Counted from the stretch's first letter, positions 8,477 to 17,078 are shown. The stretch: 64,000 nt of DNA from Nocardioides sp. Soil797 (GCA_001429555.1 LMSR01000019.1:186068-250067); one strand, 5' to 3'. The notes: generated from the letters alone by a model not told the origin. Numbers and translations are program-made.

Positions 8477-8543
8477 GGCCCAGATTGTGCCGCATCGACC
8501 GCGTGCGACCGCAGTCCCCGGGGCCGCCGCGGCCGGCGCGGGA

Positions 8544-9515
8544 TCAACCCAACGCCGTGACGACGCGTGACGGGCTCGGGCGACCCAGCTTTCCTGCCAT
8601 CCACCGGCTGGTCGTCACCAACGCCTCGAGGTCGACGCCGGTCTCGACGCCGAGCCCGTGCAACATCCACACCAGGTCCTCCGTGGCGAGGTTGCCGGTC
8701 GCGCTCTCGGCGTACGGACAACCGCCGAGTCCACCGGCGCTCGCGTCGAAGGTGGTGACGCCGGCCTCGAGTGCGGCGTACGCATTGGCGAGGGCCTGGC
8801 CGTAGGTGTCGTGGAAGTGGACCGCGAGGTTCTCGACCGCGAGGCCGGCTTCGCCGAAGGCGCCGAGGAGGCGCTTCACGTGTCCGGCGGTGCCGACGCC
8901 GATCGTGTCGCCGAGGCTGAGCTGGCTGGCGCCGAGGTCGAAGAGGCGCTTGCCGACGCTGACCACCTGGTCGACCGGGACGTCGCCCTCCCACGGATCG
9001 CCGAAGCACATGGAGACATAGGCGCGCACGTCCATGCCGGCCTCGCGGGCACGCAGGACGGTCGGCTCGAACATCGCGAACTGCTCGTCGAGGCTGCGGT
9101 TGAGGTTCTTGTTGGCGAACGTCTCAGTGGCGCTGCCGAAGATCGCGATGTGCTTCAGGCCGAGCTCGAGGGCCCGGTCGAGGCCACGCTCGTTGGGCAC
9201 CAGCACCGGCAGCTCCCGGGCGCCGCGAGTCGGGCCGGTGGTCGAGGAAGGACCAGTTCCTGTCCCGAAGCCGTTGATCAGCCCCTCCATCAGCTCCTTG
9301 GCATCGGCCAGCTGGGGCACCCACTTGGGGTGCACGAAGCTGGTCGCCTCCACGATCGGGAGCCCTGCGGCGAGCAGACGGCGGACGAACTCGGCCTTGG
9401 TCTCGAGGTCGACGATCGACTTCTCGTTCTGCAGGCCGTCGCGCGGACCGACCTCCCAGATGGTGACCTGCTGCGGGAGCTGGGTGGGGCTCTCGACCCG
9501 TTGCGGCTGCCTCAT
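8544..9515 (-). CDS. hydroxymethylglutaryl-CoA lyase
   Basis: Cleaves HMG-CoA to acetoacetate and acetyl-CoA, the last step of leucine degradation. 323 residues, TIM-barrel family: EVGPRDGLQNE near the N-terminus, metal ligands in VHFHDTYGQALAN, and the active-site Cys loop in GGLGGCPYAESATGN followed by ATEDLVWML. The start ATG shares one base with the stop of the carboxylase alpha gene (TAATG), so the two are translationally coupled. Its position after both carboxylase subunits supports HMG-CoA rather than another 3-hydroxyacyl-CoA substrate. Confidence 0.92.
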   Translation of the reverse strand: MRQPQRVESPTQLPQQVTIWEVGPRDGLQNEKSIVDLETKAEFVRRLLAAGLPIVEATSFVHPKWVPQLADAKELMEGLINGFGTGTGPSSTTGPTRGARELPVLVPNERGLDRALELGLKHIAIFGSATETFANKNLNRSLDEQFAMFEPTVLRAREAGMDVRAYVSMCFGDPWEGDVPVDQVVSVGKRLFDLGASQLSLGDTIGVGTAGHVKRLLGAFGEAGLAVENLAVHFHDTYGQALANAYAALEAGVTTFDASAGGLGGCPYAESATGNLATEDLVWMLHGLGVETGVDLEALVTTSRWMAGKLGRPSPSRVVTALG

Positions 9516-11425
9516 TACTCCTCCACCTCGAAGAGTACGGCGCCCAACGGGACCTGGTCACCGACTGCCGGGTGGACGCCGGTGACGGTGCCGTCGAAGG
9601 GGGCCTTGAGGGCCAGCTCCATCTTCATCGCCTCCATGGTGCCGAGCACGTCGCCCTCCTTGACCGCCTGGCCCTCGGCAACGTTGACCGCGAGGACGGT
9701 GCCGGGCATCGGCGCCAACAGGGTGCCGTCGCCGGCGATCGGGCCGTGGTCGCCGAAGACGTCGGGGCGCACGAAGTGAAAACGCTGGCCACGGTGGACC
9801 ACGTCGACACCGTGCTCCTGGGCGTTGACCAGCGCCTCGACCCGGAGACCGTCGACGCGCAGGCGGGCCACGTGGTCGGCCATGCCGCGCTCGAGCACGG
9901 TGACGCCGTCGACGGTGCCCTGGGCCCGGTCGACGCGCACCACCCGGTCGAGCTCCACCAGCGTGGGAACCGCGGCGCCACCGTCGCGCCAGCCGTCACC
10001 CATCAACGGGCCGGCCTGCTCGTTCATCCGGGCCACCGCGACGTCCGTCCATGCGGCGATGGTGCGGGCCAGGTCGGCGCTCGGGGCCGTCGGTGGGTTC
10101 CGGTCGAGCCAGGCAGTGTCGATCTCGGCGTCGCGGAAGTCGTCGCTCTCGGCGATCTCGCGCAGGAAGCCGGTGTTGGTGGTCAGGCCGAGGATACTGG
10201 TTCCCTCCAGGGCCGTGACCAGCTGTCGCCGGGCGGCCTCACGGTCCTTCCCCACCGCGATCACCTTGCCGAGCATCGGATCGAAGCTGGTCGAGACGAC
10301 CTGCTCGCTCTCGAGCGCGGCGTCGACGCGCATGCCGTTCGTCGTACCGGTGAAGGGGGTGACCGGCCAACGCACGATGGTGGCGGTGCCGGCCTGCGGG
10401 AGGAACTCGTTGTAGGGGTCCTCGGCGTAGACCCGCGCCTCGATGGCGTGGCCGTCGAGCCAGAGGTCGTCCTGGCGGAACGGCAGCTCCTCCCCCAACG
10501 CGACCGCGAGCTGGACGGCGACCAGGTCGATCCGCTCGCCCTCGGGGGTGCAGGCCACCACGGACTCGGTGACCGGGTGCTCGACCTGCAGGCGGGTGTT
10601 CATCTCCAGGAAGTAGGCCTCCTGGGTGTCACTGTCGAGCAGGAACTCGACGGTTCCGGCGTTGACGTAGCCGACCTGCTTGGAGAGATTGACCGACGCC
10701 TGGGTGATCAGGGTGCGGACCGCTTCGTCGATGGTCGGGGCGGGTGCCTCCTCGAGCACCTTCTGGTGGCGACGCTGGGTGGAGCAGTCGCGCTCGAAGA
10801 GGTGCACCACGTTGCCGTGGGAGTCGGCCATCACCTGGACCTCGATGTGGCGTCCGCGCTCGACGTACTTCTCGACGAGCATGGTGTCGTCACCGAACGA
10901 CTTGGCCGCCTCGCGCTTCGCGGCGGCCACCGCGTCGGCGTACTCGCCCGCCGAGCGGACGATGCGCATGCCCTTGCCACCGCCTCCGGCCGCGGCCTTG
11001 ACCAGCACCGGGAACGCCATCGTGGCGGGGTCGTCGTCGACGCTGAAGCTCGGCACCACCGGCACACCGGCCGCGATGGCGATCTCACGGGCCGCGTCCT
11101 TGCGGCCCATCTGGTCCATGACGTCGGCGCTGGGGCCGACCAGGGTGAGCCCCGCCTGCTCGACGGCGCGGGCGAAGGCGGCCCGCTCGGAGAGGAAGCC
11201 GTAGCCGGGGTGGACGAGGTCGGCGCCGGTGTCCTTGGCGGCCTGCACCACGGCCTCGATGTCGAGGTAGCCGGGGACCCGGACCGCGACGTCTGCCTCG
11301 CGGACGTGTGGCGCACGCTGATCGAGATCGTTGTGGATGGCGACCGTGCGGATGCCGAGGGCGCGGGCGCTGCGGATGACGCGCAGCGCGATCTCGCCGC
11401 GGTTGGCGATCAACAAAGTCTTCAT
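9515..11425 (-). CDS. acyl-CoA carboxylase alpha subunit (biotin carboxylase + biotin carrier)
   Basis: 636 residues. The N-terminal biotin-carboxylase domain shows IANRGEIALRVIRSAR, the ATP-grasp glycine loop KAAAGGGGKGMRIV and FLEMNTRLQVEHPVTE. A linker follows, then the C-terminal biotinyl domain with the acceptor lysine in GTMEAMKMELAL about 30 residues from the end. It carboxylates biotin with bicarbonate and ATP. Given the MCC-type beta subunit upstream and HMG-CoA lyase downstream, 3-methylcrotonyl-CoA carboxylase is the most likely complex. A spacer of about 80 bp separates it from the beta gene. Confidence 0.93.
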   Translation of the reverse strand: MKTLLIANRGEIALRVIRSARALGIRTVAIHNDLDQRAPHVREADVAVRVPGYLDIEAVVQAAKDTGADLVHPGYGFLSERAAFARAVEQAGLTLVGPSADVMDQMGRKDAAREIAIAAGVPVVPSFSVDDDPATMAFPVLVKAAAGGGGKGMRIVRSAGEYADAVAAAKREAAKSFGDDTMLVEKYVERGRHIEVQVMADSHGNVVHLFERDCSTQRRHQKVLEEAPAPTIDEAVRTLITQASVNLSKQVGYVNAGTVEFLLDSDTQEAYFLEMNTRLQVEHPVTESVVACTPEGERIDLVAVQLAVALGEELPFRQDDLWLDGHAIEARVYAEDPYNEFLPQAGTATIVRWPVTPFTGTTNGMRVDAALESEQVVSTSFDPMLGKVIAVGKDREAARRQLVTALEGTSILGLTTNTGFLREIAESDDFRDAEIDTAWLDRNPPTAPSADLARTIAAWTDVAVARMNEQAGPLMGDGWRDGGAAVPTLVELDRVVRVDRAQGTVDGVTVLERGMADHVARLRVDGLRVEALVNAQEHGVDVVHRGQRFHFVRPDVFGDHGPIAGDGTLLAPMPGTVLAVNVAEGQAVKEGDVLGTMEAMKMELALKAPFDGTVTGVHPAVGDQVPLGAVLFEVEE

Positions 11426-11507
11426 GTGGTCCTCACTCCGGTTGCTGCCCTGCTTGACCTGGTCACGCCCACGCGCATTGCTCGTTCCTCACAAAGCACT
11501 GCGTGCC

Positions 11508-13091
11508 TCACATCCTGAAGATTCCGTAGTTGGGCTCGGGAACGGGCGCGTGCGCGGCGGCGGCCAGACCCATGCCGAGCACGCGCCGGGTGTCGGCCGG
11601 GTCGATCACGCCGTCGTCCCAGATGCGGGCCGAGGAGTAGTAGGGCGAGCCCTGCGCCTCGTAGGTGTCGCGGATCGGAGCCTTGAACTCCTCTTCCTCC
11701 TCGGCCGACCACTCGCCGCCCTTGCCCTCGATGCCGTCGCGCTTGACGGTGGCCAGCACGCTCGCGGCCTGCTCGCCGCCCATCACCGAGATACGGGCGT
11801 TGGGCCACATCCACAGGAACCGCGGGTCGTAGGCACGCCCGCACATGCCGTAGTTGCCGGCCCCGAAGGAACCGCCGATGACGACGGTGAACTTGGGTAC
11901 GACGGAGCACGCGACCGCGGTGACCAGCTTGGCGCCGTCCTTGGCGATGCCCCGGTTCTCGTACTCGCGACCCACCATGAAGCCGGTGATGTTCTGCAGG
12001 AAGACCAGCGGGATCCTGCGCTGGTTGCACAGCTCGATGAAGTGTGCGCCCTTGAGGCTGGACTCACTGAAGAGAATGCCGTTGTTGGCGATGATGCCGA
12101 CCGGGTGGCCCCAGATGCGGGCGAAGCCGCAGACCAGGGTCTCGCCGTAGTACTGCTTGAACTCCTGGAAGCGGGAGGCATCCACGACACGGCGGATCAC
12201 CTCGCGCACGTCGTACGGCGTACGCGTGTCGCTGGGCACCACGTCGTACAACGTCTCGGGGGCCTCGTGCGGCTCCTCCGGCTCGAGCACCTCCCACGGC
12301 GTGGAGGTGGGCCGCGGCACGGTCTCGAGGATGCCGCGCACGATCGCGAGAGCGTGGGCGTCGTCGTTGGCGAGGTGGTCGACCACGCCGGACTTGCGAG
12401 CGTGCACGTCGCCGCCACCGAGGTCCTCCGCGGTGACCACCTCTCCGGTGGCAGCCTTCACCAGCGGCGGGCCGCCGAGGAAGATGGTGGCCTGGTCCTT
12501 GACGATGACGGTCTCGTCGGACATCGCCGGCACGTAGGCGCCGCCGGCGGTGCAGGAGCCCATCACCGAGGCGATCTGGGGAATGCCCTCACCGCTCATG
12601 TTGGCCTGGTTGAAGAAGATCCGGCCGAAGTGCTCCTTGTCGGGGAACACGTCATCCTGCATCGGCAGGAACGCACCGCCGGAGTCGACCAGCGCGATGA
12701 CCGGAAGCTTGTTGGCGCGGGCGATCTCCTGCGCGCGCAGGTGCTTCTTGACCGTGATCGGGTAGTAGGTGCCGCCCTTGACCGTCGCGTCGTTGGCGAT
12801 GATCACGCAGGTGCGGCCGCTGACCTGGCCCAGACCGGTCACGATGCCGGCACTCGGGACGGTGTCGCCCTCCTCAGTGGCGCCGTACATCCCCGTCGCG
12901 GCGAGCGCGCTGAACTCCAGGAACGGGCTGCCCGGGTCGAGCAGCCGGTCGACCCGCTCGCGGACCAGCAGCTTGCCGCGGTCGGTGTGCTTCTTGCGGG
13001 CGGCCTCGCTGCCGCCGGCACCGTCGTTGCGTACGGCGGCAAGGCGGGCGCGCAGGTCCTCGGCCAGTTCCCTCATCTCCATGGCCAACAT
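11508..13091 (-). CDS. methylcrotonyl-CoA carboxylase beta subunit (carboxyltransferase)
   Basis: 527 residues. Carries the carboxyltransferase signatures of MCC beta: SGGAFLPMQDDVFPDKEHFG, GIPQIASVMGSCTAGGAYVP, and FLGGPPLVKAATGE in the N-domain; LVFLQNITGFMVGREYE and GSFGAGNYGMCGRAY in the C-domain. Transfers carboxyl from biotin to 3-methylcrotonyl-CoA in leucine catabolism. First gene of the mcc-hmgL operon. The start at 13091 directly abuts the palindromic operator; ATGs at 13082 and 13076 are in-frame alternatives, and no clear ribosome site separates them, so the exact start is uncertain. Confidence 0.9.
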   Translation of the reverse strand: MLAMEMRELAEDLRARLAAVRNDGAGGSEAARKKHTDRGKLLVRERVDRLLDPGSPFLEFSALAATGMYGATEEGDTVPSAGIVTGLGQVSGRTCVIIANDATVKGGTYYPITVKKHLRAQEIARANKLPVIALVDSGGAFLPMQDDVFPDKEHFGRIFFNQANMSGEGIPQIASVMGSCTAGGAYVPAMSDETVIVKDQATIFLGGPPLVKAATGEVVTAEDLGGGDVHARKSGVVDHLANDDAHALAIVRGILETVPRPTSTPWEVLEPEEPHEAPETLYDVVPSDTRTPYDVREVIRRVVDASRFQEFKQYYGETLVCGFARIWGHPVGIIANNGILFSESSLKGAHFIELCNQRRIPLVFLQNITGFMVGREYENRGIAKDGAKLVTAVACSVVPKFTVVIGGSFGAGNYGMCGRAYDPRFLWMWPNARISVMGGEQAASVLATVKRDGIEGKGGEWSAEEEEEFKAPIRDTYEAQGSPYYSSARIWDDGVIDPADTRRVLGMGLAAAAHAPVPEPNYGIFRM

Positions 13092-13107
13092 GTTAACGAT
13101 CATTAAC
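13092..13107. promoter_or_regulatory. operator-like palindrome 1, mcc operon
   Basis: GTTAACGATCATTAAC is a 16-bp palindrome with one mismatched pair. It touches the carboxylase beta start codon, so a bound repressor would block transcription. It shares its half-site GTTAA with the second site 38 bp away, next to the TetR start. Confidence 0.65.
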
Positions 13108-13145
13108 CTCGACGTCCAGACCTGCGAAGGATGCGCCCCACTTTC

Positions 13146-13161
13146 GTTAATGGGCGATAAC
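13146..13161. promoter_or_regulatory. operator-like palindrome 2, TetR promoter
   Basis: GTTAATGGGCGATAAC, same 16-bp length as site 1, with GTTAA and ATAAC ends. It overlaps the TetR gene's probable -10 (TAACCT at 13158-13163), which fits autorepression. Confidence 0.55.
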
Positions 13162-13169
13162 CTGTGGCC

Positions 13170-13715
13170 GTGAACCGACGCGAGCAGATCATCGCCACCT
13201 CGGCGACGCTGTTCGCCGAGCGCGGCTTCCACGGCGTGTCCGTCAGCGAGATCGGCGCCGCCTGCGGAATCAGCGGGCCGGGGCTCTACAAGCACTTCGC
13301 GGCCAAGGACGCGATCCTCGCCGAGATGCTGGTCTCGATCAGCGAGGAGCTGCTCAACGTCGGCCGATCCCGGGTCGCCTCCGCCGAGTCGGCCCCCGAG
13401 GCACTCGCCGCGCTGGTGGACTGGCACATCTCCTTCGCCCTCGCCAACAAGGCGCTGATCATCGTGCAGGACCGCGACTGGTCCTCGCTGCCCGCCGATG
13501 ACAGGGAGAAGGTGCGCACCCTGCAGCGCACGTACGTCGACCTGTGGGCCACCCAGCTCCGCACGCTCGACGACTCCCTGTCCCTGGTGGAGGCCCGGGC
13601 CCGAGCGCACGCCACGTTCGGCCTGCTCAACTCCACCCCGCACAGCGCGTTCCTGCCGGAGGCCAAGATGCGCACGCTCCTGCACGAGATGGCCGCTCGC
13701 GCGCTTTCCCTCTGA
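13170..13715 (+). CDS. TetR-family regulator of the mcc operon
   Basis: 181-residue one-component regulator. N-terminal helix-turn-helix (REQIIATSATLFAERGFHGVSVSEIGAACGISGPGLYKHFAAKDAIL) with a C-terminal ligand domain likely to sense an acyl-CoA. It is divergent from the methylcrotonyl-CoA carboxylase operon, and two matching 16-bp palindromes lie in the shared 78-bp spacer, so it probably represses both itself and the operon. GTG at 13170 is preferred, 6 nt after TAACCT (leaderless); GTG at 13164 would add two residues. It ends near a palindromic repeat. Confidence 0.88.
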   Translation: MNRREQIIATSATLFAERGFHGVSVSEIGAACGISGPGLYKHFAAKDAILAEMLVSISEELLNVGRSRVASAESAPEALAALVDWHISFALANKALIIVQDRDWSSLPADDREKVRTLQRTYVDLWATQLRTLDDSLSLVEARARAHATFGLLNSTPHSAFLPEAKMRTLLHEMAARALSL

Positions 13716-13739
13716 CCCCACGGGTCCCGTTGGCCATCG

Positions 13740-13830
13740 CATTTCACCGGGTACCCGGTGAAATGGGAACTCCCCGGCCGAAATTCCGGCCGGGAGGTGG
13801 ACATTTCGGCCGGGAGGTGGACGTTCCGGC
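13740..13830. repeat. palindromic repeat, family 2, copy A
   Basis: Begins with a perfect 26-bp palindrome (13740-13765, core CACCGGGTACCCGGTG), followed by an imperfect stem containing CCCGGCCG/CGGCCGGG and a partial repeat CATTTCGGCCGGGAGGTGG. The same elements occur in opposite orientation at 28793-28860. It lies in the 172-bp gap between the TetR gene and the methyltransferase gene. Confidence 0.85.
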
Positions 13831-13887
13831 CCGTTCCGGCAGGCCCGGGCCGGGCCGGTCGGCGTACGACGGTGGGAGGATCGGCCC

Positions 13888-14466
13888 ATGAGCACCCGAT
13901 GGTTCAACGCCAGGTCCGAGGAGCAGCGCCACGAGTACAGCCAGCGATTCGTGAGGATCGCCGCCGAGGGCAACGACATCGACGGCGAAGGGCGCTTCGT
14001 CGACGCGATGGCCGCACGCGGCTCCCGCATCCTCGATGCCGGGTGCGGCGCCGGCCGGGTGACCGACTACCTGCGCCGGTGCGGTCACCATGCGGTCGGT
14101 GTCGACGTCGACCCGTTGCTGATCGAGGCCGGGCACGAACAGCACCCCGAGGCCGACCTGCGGGTGCTCGACCTGGCCGACCTGTCGCCCGCGGTGGGCA
14201 GCTTCGACATCATCGTCTGCCCCGGAAACGTGATCACCTTCGTGGCGCCCGGCACCGAGCCCGAGATCCTGGCCGCGATGGCCACCGTGCTGGCTCCCGG
14301 TGGACGGGTGGTGTTCGGCTTCCACCTCGACCGCACGCTCTCGGTGGCCGACCTCGACGGGTGGGCCGGTGAGCTCGGTTGGCGGCTGGAGCACCGCTTC
14401 GGCACCTGGGAGCTCGACCCGTTCACCGACGAGTCGGACTGGGCGGTCTCCGTCTACCGCGGCTGA
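13888..14466 (+). CDS. class I SAM-dependent methyltransferase
   Basis: 192 residues with a Rossmann-type methyltransferase core: motif I ILDAGCGAGRVTDYL (residues about 50-64), acidic SAM-ribose residue in GVDVDPLLIE, and motif IV region FDIIVCPGNVITFV. The N-terminus WFNARSEEQRHEYSQRF is predicted helical. Substrate cannot be read; size and lack of extra domains suggest a small-molecule methylase. ATG at 13888 follows GGGAGGA. It stands alone between two palindromic elements. Confidence 0.8.
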   Translation: MSTRWFNARSEEQRHEYSQRFVRIAAEGNDIDGEGRFVDAMAARGSRILDAGCGAGRVTDYLRRCGHHAVGVDVDPLLIEAGHEQHPEADLRVLDLADLSPAVGSFDIIVCPGNVITFVAPGTEPEILAAMATVLAPGGRVVFGFHLDRTLSVADLDGWAGELGWRLEHRFGTWELDPFTDESDWAVSVYRG

Positions 14467-14495
14467 CCACACACCGATCCCTCCACGACCCGCAT

Positions 14496-14586
14496 CGTTC
14501 GTGGCGCAAGGACGTTCATCAACCTCAACAATCGCCGCGCGCTCAGCATGGGCGTTCGCTGCGCGAACATCCTTGCGCCACGAACG
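14496..14586. repeat. long inverted repeat with 22-bp arms
   Basis: Left arm 14496-14517 (starts CGTTCGTGGCGCAAGGAC) and right arm 14565-14586 match as inverted copies with one mismatch in 22, separated by 47 bp. It fills most of the gap between two same-strand genes. It could act as a terminator or be a small palindromic element. Confidence 0.75.
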
Positions 14587-14641
14587 TCCTACCTGGACCG
14601 GGACACAGGCGAGCACAGCCCCAGCCGGGCGTCGGACGGCC

Positions 14642-14647
14642 TAGCAT
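14642..14647 (+). promoter_or_regulatory. -10 element of leaderless MBL-fold gene
   Basis: TAGCAT, then 6 nt, then ATG at 14654; there is no ribosome site ahead of the ATG. Confidence 0.5.
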
Positions 14648-14653
14648 CGGGCC

Positions 14654-15565
14654 ATGCGCCTTCGCCTCGGCCGACCCGACCTCGCGACGTACGCCCATCG
14701 CTTCGACCTGCCGGAAGCCACCGGCGACCTCTCGATCACGTTCCTCGGTGTCGCCACCCTGTTGATCTCCGACGGTGAGACGTCCGTGATGACGGACGGC
14801 TTCTTCAGCCGCCCCGGCCTGGCCAGCGTCGGACTCAAACCGCTGAATCCCGACGATGCCCGCATCGACGCCGCCCTCAACCGGGTCGGCGTCGACCGCC
14901 TGGCCGCCGTACTCCCCGTGCACAGTCACTTCGACCACGCCATGGACTCGGCGGTCGTCGCCGAGCGCACCGGCGCCCAACTGGTCGGTGGACGCTCGAC
15001 CGCCAACATCGGCCGCGGGCACGGGCTCCCGGAGTCGCGCCTCGACGAGGTCGCCTCCGGTTCGTCCCGGGCGTACGGCGACTTCACCGTCACGCTGGTG
15101 GAGAGCCACCACTGCCCGCCCGACCGCTACCCCGGCCAGATCGAGTCACCGTTGCCGACACCGGCCAGGGCGAGGGCCTACAAGTGCGGCGAGGCGTGGT
15201 CGATCTTCTTCGAGCACTCCTCGGGACGGTCGGTGCTGGTGCAGGGCAGCGCCGGATTCGTCCCCGGCTCGCTGGCCGGGCGCCACGCCGACGTCGTCTA
15301 CCTCGGCGTCGGACAGCTCGGCGTGCAGGACGACGACTACATCCGCACCTTCTGGGCCGAGACCGTGCGGGCCGTCGGGGCGCGAAGTGTCGTGCTGATC
15401 CACTGGGACGACTTCTTCCGCCCGCTCGACCAACCCCTGCGCGCACTTCCCTTCGCCGGCGACGACCTCGACCTCACCTTGCGGGTGCTCGGGGCGCTGG
15501 CCGACCGAGACGGCGTACGCCTGAGCTTCCCGACGGTGTGGCAGCGCGAGGATCCCTGGGCCTGA
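14654..15565 (+). CDS. MBL-fold metallo-hydrolase
   Basis: 303 residues. Metallo-beta-lactamase fold, UlaG/RomA-like: ITFLGVATLLI near the N-terminus, metal site HSHFDHAMD at about residue 94, later ligands in VESHHCPPDRYPG, VLVQGSAGFVPG and VVLIHWDDFF. Such proteins hydrolyse phosphodiester, lactone or N-acyl bonds; the substrate is not evident. The gene appears leaderless. It is followed by a GC-rich stem (15603-15619) that may end its transcript. Confidence 0.82.
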   Translation: MRLRLGRPDLATYAHRFDLPEATGDLSITFLGVATLLISDGETSVMTDGFFSRPGLASVGLKPLNPDDARIDAALNRVGVDRLAAVLPVHSHFDHAMDSAVVAERTGAQLVGGRSTANIGRGHGLPESRLDEVASGSSRAYGDFTVTLVESHHCPPDRYPGQIESPLPTPARARAYKCGEAWSIFFEHSSGRSVLVQGSAGFVPGSLAGRHADVVYLGVGQLGVQDDDYIRTFWAETVRAVGARSVVLIHWDDFFRPLDQPLRALPFAGDDLDLTLRVLGALADRDGVRLSFPTVWQREDPWA

Positions 15566-15716
15566 GCCCGACGCTCGCCTCAATCCTCGACCCTTCGGCC
15601 GGCGATCCTCGACGGATCGGGGATTTTCGCATTGTGCGGTTATGTCCGGGTTACGGGGGTAGAACATGATCTGTGCGGTCGAGTGGCGACCGCCGTCTCC
15701 ATTGAGGAGCCTCACC

Positions 15717-16130
15717 ATGCACGCTCGCAAATCCCTCGCCTCGGTCATCGCCATCGGCGCGACTGCCCTGGCTCTCAGCATGCCGGCCGCCCACGCGGCG
15801 CCCGCTGCCGCGAAGGTCCAGAAGGTCAAGACCAGCGTCTCCTTCACCACCTACAAGCTGAACGAACCCAAGGTCACGTTCGTCGGCAAGGTCAAGGCCA
15901 AGAAGGGCGTCTGCGAGAAGGGGCGGGTCGTCAAGCTCAAGCAGGTCGACCAGAACCTCAGGGTCGGCAAGGACCGTACGAACAAGAAGGGCGTCTGGAA
16001 GATCACCTTCAACGGAAACCAGGTCCACCCCGGGAAGTTCAAGATGTCGGTGGCCAAGAAGGTCGTGAAGAAGGGCGGCAAGAAGATCGTGTGCAGCGCC
16101 ACCTCCAAGAAGGTCGACATCGGCGCCTGA
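15717..16130 (+). CDS. small secreted lysine-rich protein
   Basis: 137 residues. Sec signal peptide with likely cleavage after AAHAA at about residue 29, then a very basic mature domain (KVKTSVSFTTYKLNEPKVTFVGKVKAKKGVCEKGRVVKLKQV) with two cysteines (GVCEKG and IVCSAT). The pattern TFVGKVKAKKGVCEKGRVVKLKQV followed by KKGVWKI resembles small immunoglobulin-like or CNA-B-like beta-sandwich repeats in actinobacterial surface proteins. Start chosen for GAGGAG 7 nt upstream and for the signal peptide. Function unknown. Confidence 0.75.
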   Translation: MHARKSLASVIAIGATALALSMPAAHAAPAAAKVQKVKTSVSFTTYKLNEPKVTFVGKVKAKKGVCEKGRVVKLKQVDQNLRVGKDRTNKKGVWKITFNGNQVHPGKFKMSVAKKVVKKGGKKIVCSATSKKVDIGA

Positions 16131-16179
16131 GCGAGCACCACCTCCCCGCAGCACCCCTCGTGACAGCGGCCTCACGACA

Positions 16180-16207
16180 GCGGCCGTCCCGGGTTCGGGA
16201 CGGCCGC
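16180..16207. terminator. bidirectional hairpin terminator
   Basis: Perfect 12-bp stem GCGGCCGTCCCG/CGGGACGGCCGC with loop GGTT, between the convergent secreted-protein gene and SWIM-protein gene. Confidence 0.8.
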
Positions 16208-16239
16208 CCGTGTCTCCTCGAGCATTGACGGCTCGGCCG

Positions 16240-16280
16240 TCAACAATTGCCAGTTCGAGCATCAACAATTGCCAGTTCGA
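16240..16280. repeat. short tandem duplication, 22-bp period
   Basis: TCAACAATTGCCAGTTCGA occurs at 16240-16258 and again at 16262-16280, just outside the 3' end of the SWIM-protein gene. It contains the small palindrome CAATTG in each copy. Its role is unknown. Confidence 0.8.
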
Positions 16281-16283
16281 CGG

Positions 16284-17078
16284 TCAGAAGAGCGGGGTGA
16301 CGTCTTCGCCCAGCTCGAGGGCCGCGAGGATCCGCGCCGCGTGTCGGGCTGCGTCGACACCGACCTCCACGTCGGCCGCGACCTCGTCGGCCCCGGGGTC
16401 GCCCGACGAACCCGGCGAACCCGGCGAACCCGGCGAGCCCGGCGAACCCGGCGAGCCCGGCGAACCCGATGAACCCGATGAACCCGGTAGAGCCGATGAA
16501 CCGGACGCGCCGCCTGCCGGCGTACGCAGGGTCCGCTCGTGCAGCGCGGCCAGGAGCCGCTCGCGGGGCAGCCCGCGCAGGTGGAGCAGGGCCAGCGGGT
16601 CGTCGGCGACCAGCCAGGTCAGCTGGGTCAGCACCGCCAGGCCGTGGGGGCAGGGCTGGGCCCAGGCCTCGCACGAGCACGTCGACTCGAGCTCGCCGCC
16701 GTAGGGCAGCAGCTCGACGCCGGCATCCTCGGCGTCCTCGACCAGCTGGTGCGGCAGGTCACCGTCGAGCAACCCGGCGATGCGCCCGGACTCGGCGGCG
16801 ACCAGCTCGACGAAGGTGTCCACCGCCTCGGACGAGATCTGCGGCAGCGTCACGGTCACCGTCCAGGCGTCGTCTCCCTGCTGTACGGCGGCGAAGACAC
16901 TGCCGACGTCGATGGTCAGGGCACCGACCCGCCCTCCCCGGGCCAGCGAGCGCCCGGTCCGCAGGTCGTTGGAGTGGTACGCCGCCTCCTCGACCGCGCG
17001 ACCGACCGCCTTGCTCCACCACGGTGACGGTCGCGAGCCACGGCGGGCGGCGAAACGGGGATGCGTGACCGCGCTCAA
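16284..17078 (-). CDS. SWIM zinc-finger protein coupled to SNF2 helicase
   Basis: 264 residues. The SWIM motif CxC...CxH is in STCSCEAWAQPCPHGLAVL (about residues 132-150), a DNA- or protein-binding zinc finger that regularly accompanies bacterial SNF2 helicases. The C-terminal third holds a (Gly-Ser-Pro)n run, encoded by 9-bp DNA repeats, then a helical end (ADVEVGVDAARHAARILAALELGEDV). The best start is TTG at 17078, whose TTGA overlaps the helicase stop codon, giving translational coupling. The two products probably work together in chromosome maintenance; biochemical role unproven. Confidence 0.8.
   Translation of the reverse strand: MSAVTHPRFAARRGSRPSPWWSKAVGRAVEEAAYHSNDLRTGRSLARGGRVGALTIDVGSVFAAVQQGDDAWTVTVTLPQISSEAVDTFVELVAAESGRIAGLLDGDLPHQLVEDAEDAGVELLPYGGELESTCSCEAWAQPCPHGLAVLTQLTWLVADDPLALLHLRGLPRERLLAALHERTLRTPAGGASGSSALPGSSGSSGSPGSPGSPGSPGSPGSPGSSGDPGADEVAADVEVGVDAARHAARILAALELGEDVTPLF
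16408..16486. repeat. 9-bp tandem repeats encoding (Gly-Ser-Pro)n
   Basis: About nine units of CGAACCCGG and near variants (CGAGCCCGG, TGAACCCGA). On the coding (minus) strand they read Gly-Ser-Pro or Gly-Ser-Ser, a collagen-like tripeptide linker. Such a tract is prone to length change by slippage in steps that keep the frame. Confidence 0.85.

Noticed and set aside
9572..11518. Long plus-strand frame over the acyl-CoA carboxylase alpha gene
   Set aside because: Mirror of a clear biotin carboxylase; repetitive DGVEV/HHRG-type sequence, no start signal.
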